Virus record (IMG/VR): IMGVR_UViG_3300036715_002143 | Span: 1-60,042 of that record | Length of the DNA: 60,042 bases | DNA from: a virus | Direction: 5' to 3' (one strand) | Part shown: one piece after another, positions 58,068 through 60,042 of the stretch | How the letters are laid out: every line of letters starts with the position of its first letter | Numbering within the stretch: position 1 is the stretch's first letter | Program-made: the position numbers and the translations under genes | The notes under the pieces: generated by a model | The model's database searches: none | The model's input: the letters and a program-made list of their open reading frames with translations, nothing else | Told to the model about the DNA's origin: nothing

Positions 58068-60042
58068 GTGGCGCAGCCCGTTCGGATTCTGTTCGTCACG
58101 GAGGGCGTCGACCGCGTCACCGAGGCGTTCCGCACCGTCGAGCAGGCTGCACGCCGCACGCAGTCGAGCGTCAGCGCGCAGCTCGGCAAGCAGGCGCAGG
58201 CGACGCGCTCGAGCGCGCAGGCCACCGTGCAGGCGCACGCGTCGGCCGAGCGCGCGAAGACCTCGAACGTCGACAAGGAAGCGTCGAAGCGCGAAGCCGC
58301 GGAGAAGCGCGAGGCCGACAAGTCGAACGCGTACTGGCGCAAGGCGCACCAGAAGCGTCTCGACGAGAATGCGCGCGCGGACGCGAAGGCTGCGCAGGAC
58401 GCGAAGCGCGCGGCCGACAAGCTCGCGAACGCGAAGAAGCACAACCCGAACGCCACGGGCATCGAGGGGCTCTCCAAGAAGGAAGCCGTCTCGATGCTCT
58501 TCGGGTCCTCGAGCGCTGGCATGGCCAGCCTCGGCGGCATCGGCATGGCGATCGGCGGGGCGATGGCGCTCAAGTCGGCGCTCTCGCTCGCGGCCAACGC
58601 CCTGACGCAGTTCGGCGGCTTCGTGATCAACGAGGTACTGCGCCCCGCGCTCGCGGCCAAGAAGGGCGCGGCCCAAATGGCGAACACCGGCGCGGGCAGC
58701 GCGGCCGGCATCTACGCCGACTCGCGCGCGATGGCGCTGGCGCACGGCGTGGGCGTCGACAAGGCGCAGGCGGCGATGGGCGCGGCGTACGAGAAGACGC
58801 GCGACTACGGCTCGGCCAAGTCGGTCGCGGGCCTCGCGCTCTCGCAGGCGCGCGCGTACGGCATCGACGACGTCGGCGGGCTCACGTCGCACCTGGCGAC
58901 GATGCGCACGCAGCTCCACGGCATGAAGGATTCGGAGTTCGCGGCGTTCGCGAGCACGCTCGTCGGGCAGTCGAAGACGGGCGGACTCTCGCTCGCGACG
59001 CAGGCGGCGCTCGGCGGTACGACCTCGGACATCGCACGCTCGTTCACCGGCGGCTCGGCCGGCCTCGACGCCCGCAACATCGCAGGCGTGCAGGGCATCG
59101 TCGGCATGTCGGCGCAGAGCACCGGCGACGCCCAGAAGTCAGCCGCGGGCCTCGCGTCGCTCGTCGAGCTCGCGAAGACCATGCGCGTCGGCCTCGACAC
59201 CGAGGGGCGCGTGAAGGACGTGAACGCGCTCGTTCCGGCGATGATCGAGAAGCTCGGTGGCAGTGCAGCGGCGATGAACAAGCGCGGCGTGGGAGCCGAC
59301 ACGATCGACTTCCTCCGCCCGTTCATGGACAAGATGAAGAACGGCGGGGCCACCGGCCTGATCGCTTCCATCGCATCCGCCGGCACCGACGCGAAGGCGA
59401 CGGCCGGCATCACCGGCAAGGACGAGGCGACGGTCGCGCAGACGACGCAGGAGCGCCTCGATGGCGCGATCGAGCGGCTCAAAGAGAAGCTCGTCACGCT
59501 GCTCCCCGCATTCGAGCACGTGATCGGTGCGTTCACCGACAATGCGCCCGCGTTCGAGGCCGTGGTCGACAACGCTCTGATTCCCTTCGGCGTCGCCCTC
59601 GGAGACGTCGTCGCGTTTACGATCAACAACCTGCAGCCCGGCATGGAGCTCCTGTCGGGGCTCTTCGAGGTTCTGGCCGGCGCGACGCGCGTGGCGGTGC
59701 TCCCGCTCACCATCCTGCCCGGCGTCATCCTCAAGGCGATGGCGATGCTCGTCGATCTCGTGCCGCAGTCGCTCCAGACCGAGGGCATGCAATCGTTCGT
59801 CGCGGGCGCGAACAAGTACGGCGACCTCGCGTTCGGAAGCGGCTCGCTCGACCAGATGCTCGGGGGCGCCGACAAGGCCGCGAGCGCGCTCGCGAACCTG
59901 AAGGTCGACCGCGGCGCCACCGCCGTCGCGAACCCGTTCTCCTCGAGCTACCACCACGGCGCGACACCCGCGAACGGCAACGGCGGCGCCGGAGCGCTCC
60001 CCGGCTCGCTCGGCTGGACGTTCGGCGGTGGCGGACAGGGCG
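58068..60042 (+). CDS. Tail tape measure protein (5' part; continues at 1-344)
   Basis: The protein starts with GTG at 58068. It has an N-terminal strand, a long charged Ala/Lys coiled coil (residues about 25-125), a Gly/Ala hydrophobic segment (about 148-190) that resembles membrane-inserting tape-measure segments, and a further hydrophobic region (about 540-570). The rest is Ala/Gly helix. The window ends inside the gene; across the circle it totals about 702 residues. It sets tail length and guides DNA ejection. Confidence 0.88.
   Translation, partial: MAQPVRILFVTEGVDRVTEAFRTVEQAARRTQSSVSAQLGKQAQATRSSAQATVQAHASAERAKTSNVDKEASKREAAEKREADKSNAYWRKAHQKRLDENARADAKAAQDAKRAADKLANAKKHNPNATGIEGLSKKEAVSMLFGSSSAGMASLGGIGMAIGGAMALKSALSLAANALTQFGGFVINEVLRPALAAKKGAAQMANTGAGSAAGIYADSRAMALAHGVGVDKAQAAMGAAYEKTRDYGSAKSVAGLALSQARAYGIDDVGGLTSHLATMRTQLHGMKDSEFAAFASTLVGQSKTGGLSLATQAALGGTTSDIARSFTGGSAGLDARNIAGVQGIVGMSAQSTGDAQKSAAGLASLVELAKTMRVGLDTEGRVKDVNALVPAMIEKLGGSAAAMNKRGVGADTIDFLRPFMDKMKNGGATGLIASIASAGTDAKATAGITGKDEATVAQTTQERLDGAIERLKEKLVTLLPAFEHVIGAFTDNAPAFEAVVDNALIPFGVALGDVVAFTINNLQPGMELLSGLFEVLAGATRVAVLPLTILPGVILKAMAMLVDLVPQSLQTEGMQSFVAGANKYGDLAFGSGSLDQMLGGADKAASALANLKVDRGATAVANPFSSSYHHGATPANGNGGAGALPGSLGWTFGGGGQG
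59833..60042. repeat. Terminal redundancy with window start (circular closure)
   Basis: Bases 59833-59959 are identical to 1-127. Thereafter 59960-60042 diverge from 128 onward by substitutions and one extra codon, while keeping the tape-measure frame. This means the sequence closes into a circle and that the two ends come from two alleles of the same gene. The tape measure should therefore be counted once. Confidence 0.9.

Noticed and set aside
1-60042. CRISPR arrays, rRNA genes, insertion sequences
   Set aside because: No regularly spaced repeats, rRNA-like stretches or transposase genes with terminal inverted repeats were seen.

Overview
The window is one essentially complete tailed-phage genome of high GC content (by eye about two thirds G+C). 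Positions 59833-60042 repeat the start of the window, with the first 127 bases identical. The sequence therefore closes into a circle of about 59.83 kb, with the break inside the tape-measure gene. The virion genes follow the order of Mu-like contractile-tailed phages (myovirus morphology), but there is no Mu transposase. Two signs point to a host in or near Myxococcota (Polyangia); this is inference. One is a Cys-rich secreted lipoprotein of the type common in those genomes. The other is a short intergenic fragment encoding a Hanks-type kinase catalytic loop, a gene family those bacteria carry in very large numbers.

Layout. (1) 44.7-60.0 kb and 0-18.3 kb, plus strand, late genes: terminase small and large subunits, portal, Mu F-like head protein, scaffold, major capsid, connectors, sheath, tube, tail chaperone pair with a -1 frameshift at CCCTTTA, tape measure, gpN/hub/spike/gp46/gp47/gp48 baseplate, a large set of lectin-like tail-tip proteins with repeated modules, then a lysis region (membrane protein with an internal lipobox, papain-like peptidase, lipoprotein, GH25 endolysin, small membrane/coiled-coil proteins). 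A reverse-strand lipoprotein gene sits among the fibre genes. (2) 18.4-27.7 kb, minus strand, left early operon: RecT annealing protein, PD-(D/E)XK nuclease, DnaQ-like exonuclease, HD phosphohydrolase, a cytosine-methylase-like protein and many small zinc-ribbon proteins. (3) 27.7-29.9 kb, switch region: ImmA/IrrE-like peptidase, membrane OB-fold protein, CI-like repressor and Cro-like regulator, with two promoter regions sharing a GACTAGGC operator. (4) 29.9-44.3 kb, plus strand, right early operon: GIY-YIG-like protein, SNF2 helicase plus DNA methyltransferase, a secreted transglycosylase-like protein, a winged-helix initiator with internal iterons (candidate origin), DnaB helicase, RuvC-like resolvase and a sigma region-4-like protein. 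It ends at a strong UUCG terminator, followed by a reverse-strand HTH gene at the early/late boundary.

How it works together (inference): the CI/Cro pair sets lysis versus lysogeny through the shared operators. DNA replication uses the initiator, DnaB and host polymerase, since no phage polymerase or primase is visible. RecT, the nuclease and RuvC handle recombination, and the sigma-like protein may help switch to late genes. No integrase or partition gene was recognised despite the lysogeny-type switch, so how the lysogen would be maintained is open.

Most notable: the kinase catalytic-loop fragment at the junction of the convergent operons (a possible attachment core), and a 48-residue protein just before the terminase that closely resembles the membrane-inserting segment of this phage's own tape measure (a possible superinfection-exclusion decoy). 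Nearly all genes are coupled by ATGA/GTGA overlaps, and no gene-free stretch exceeds about 300 bases.
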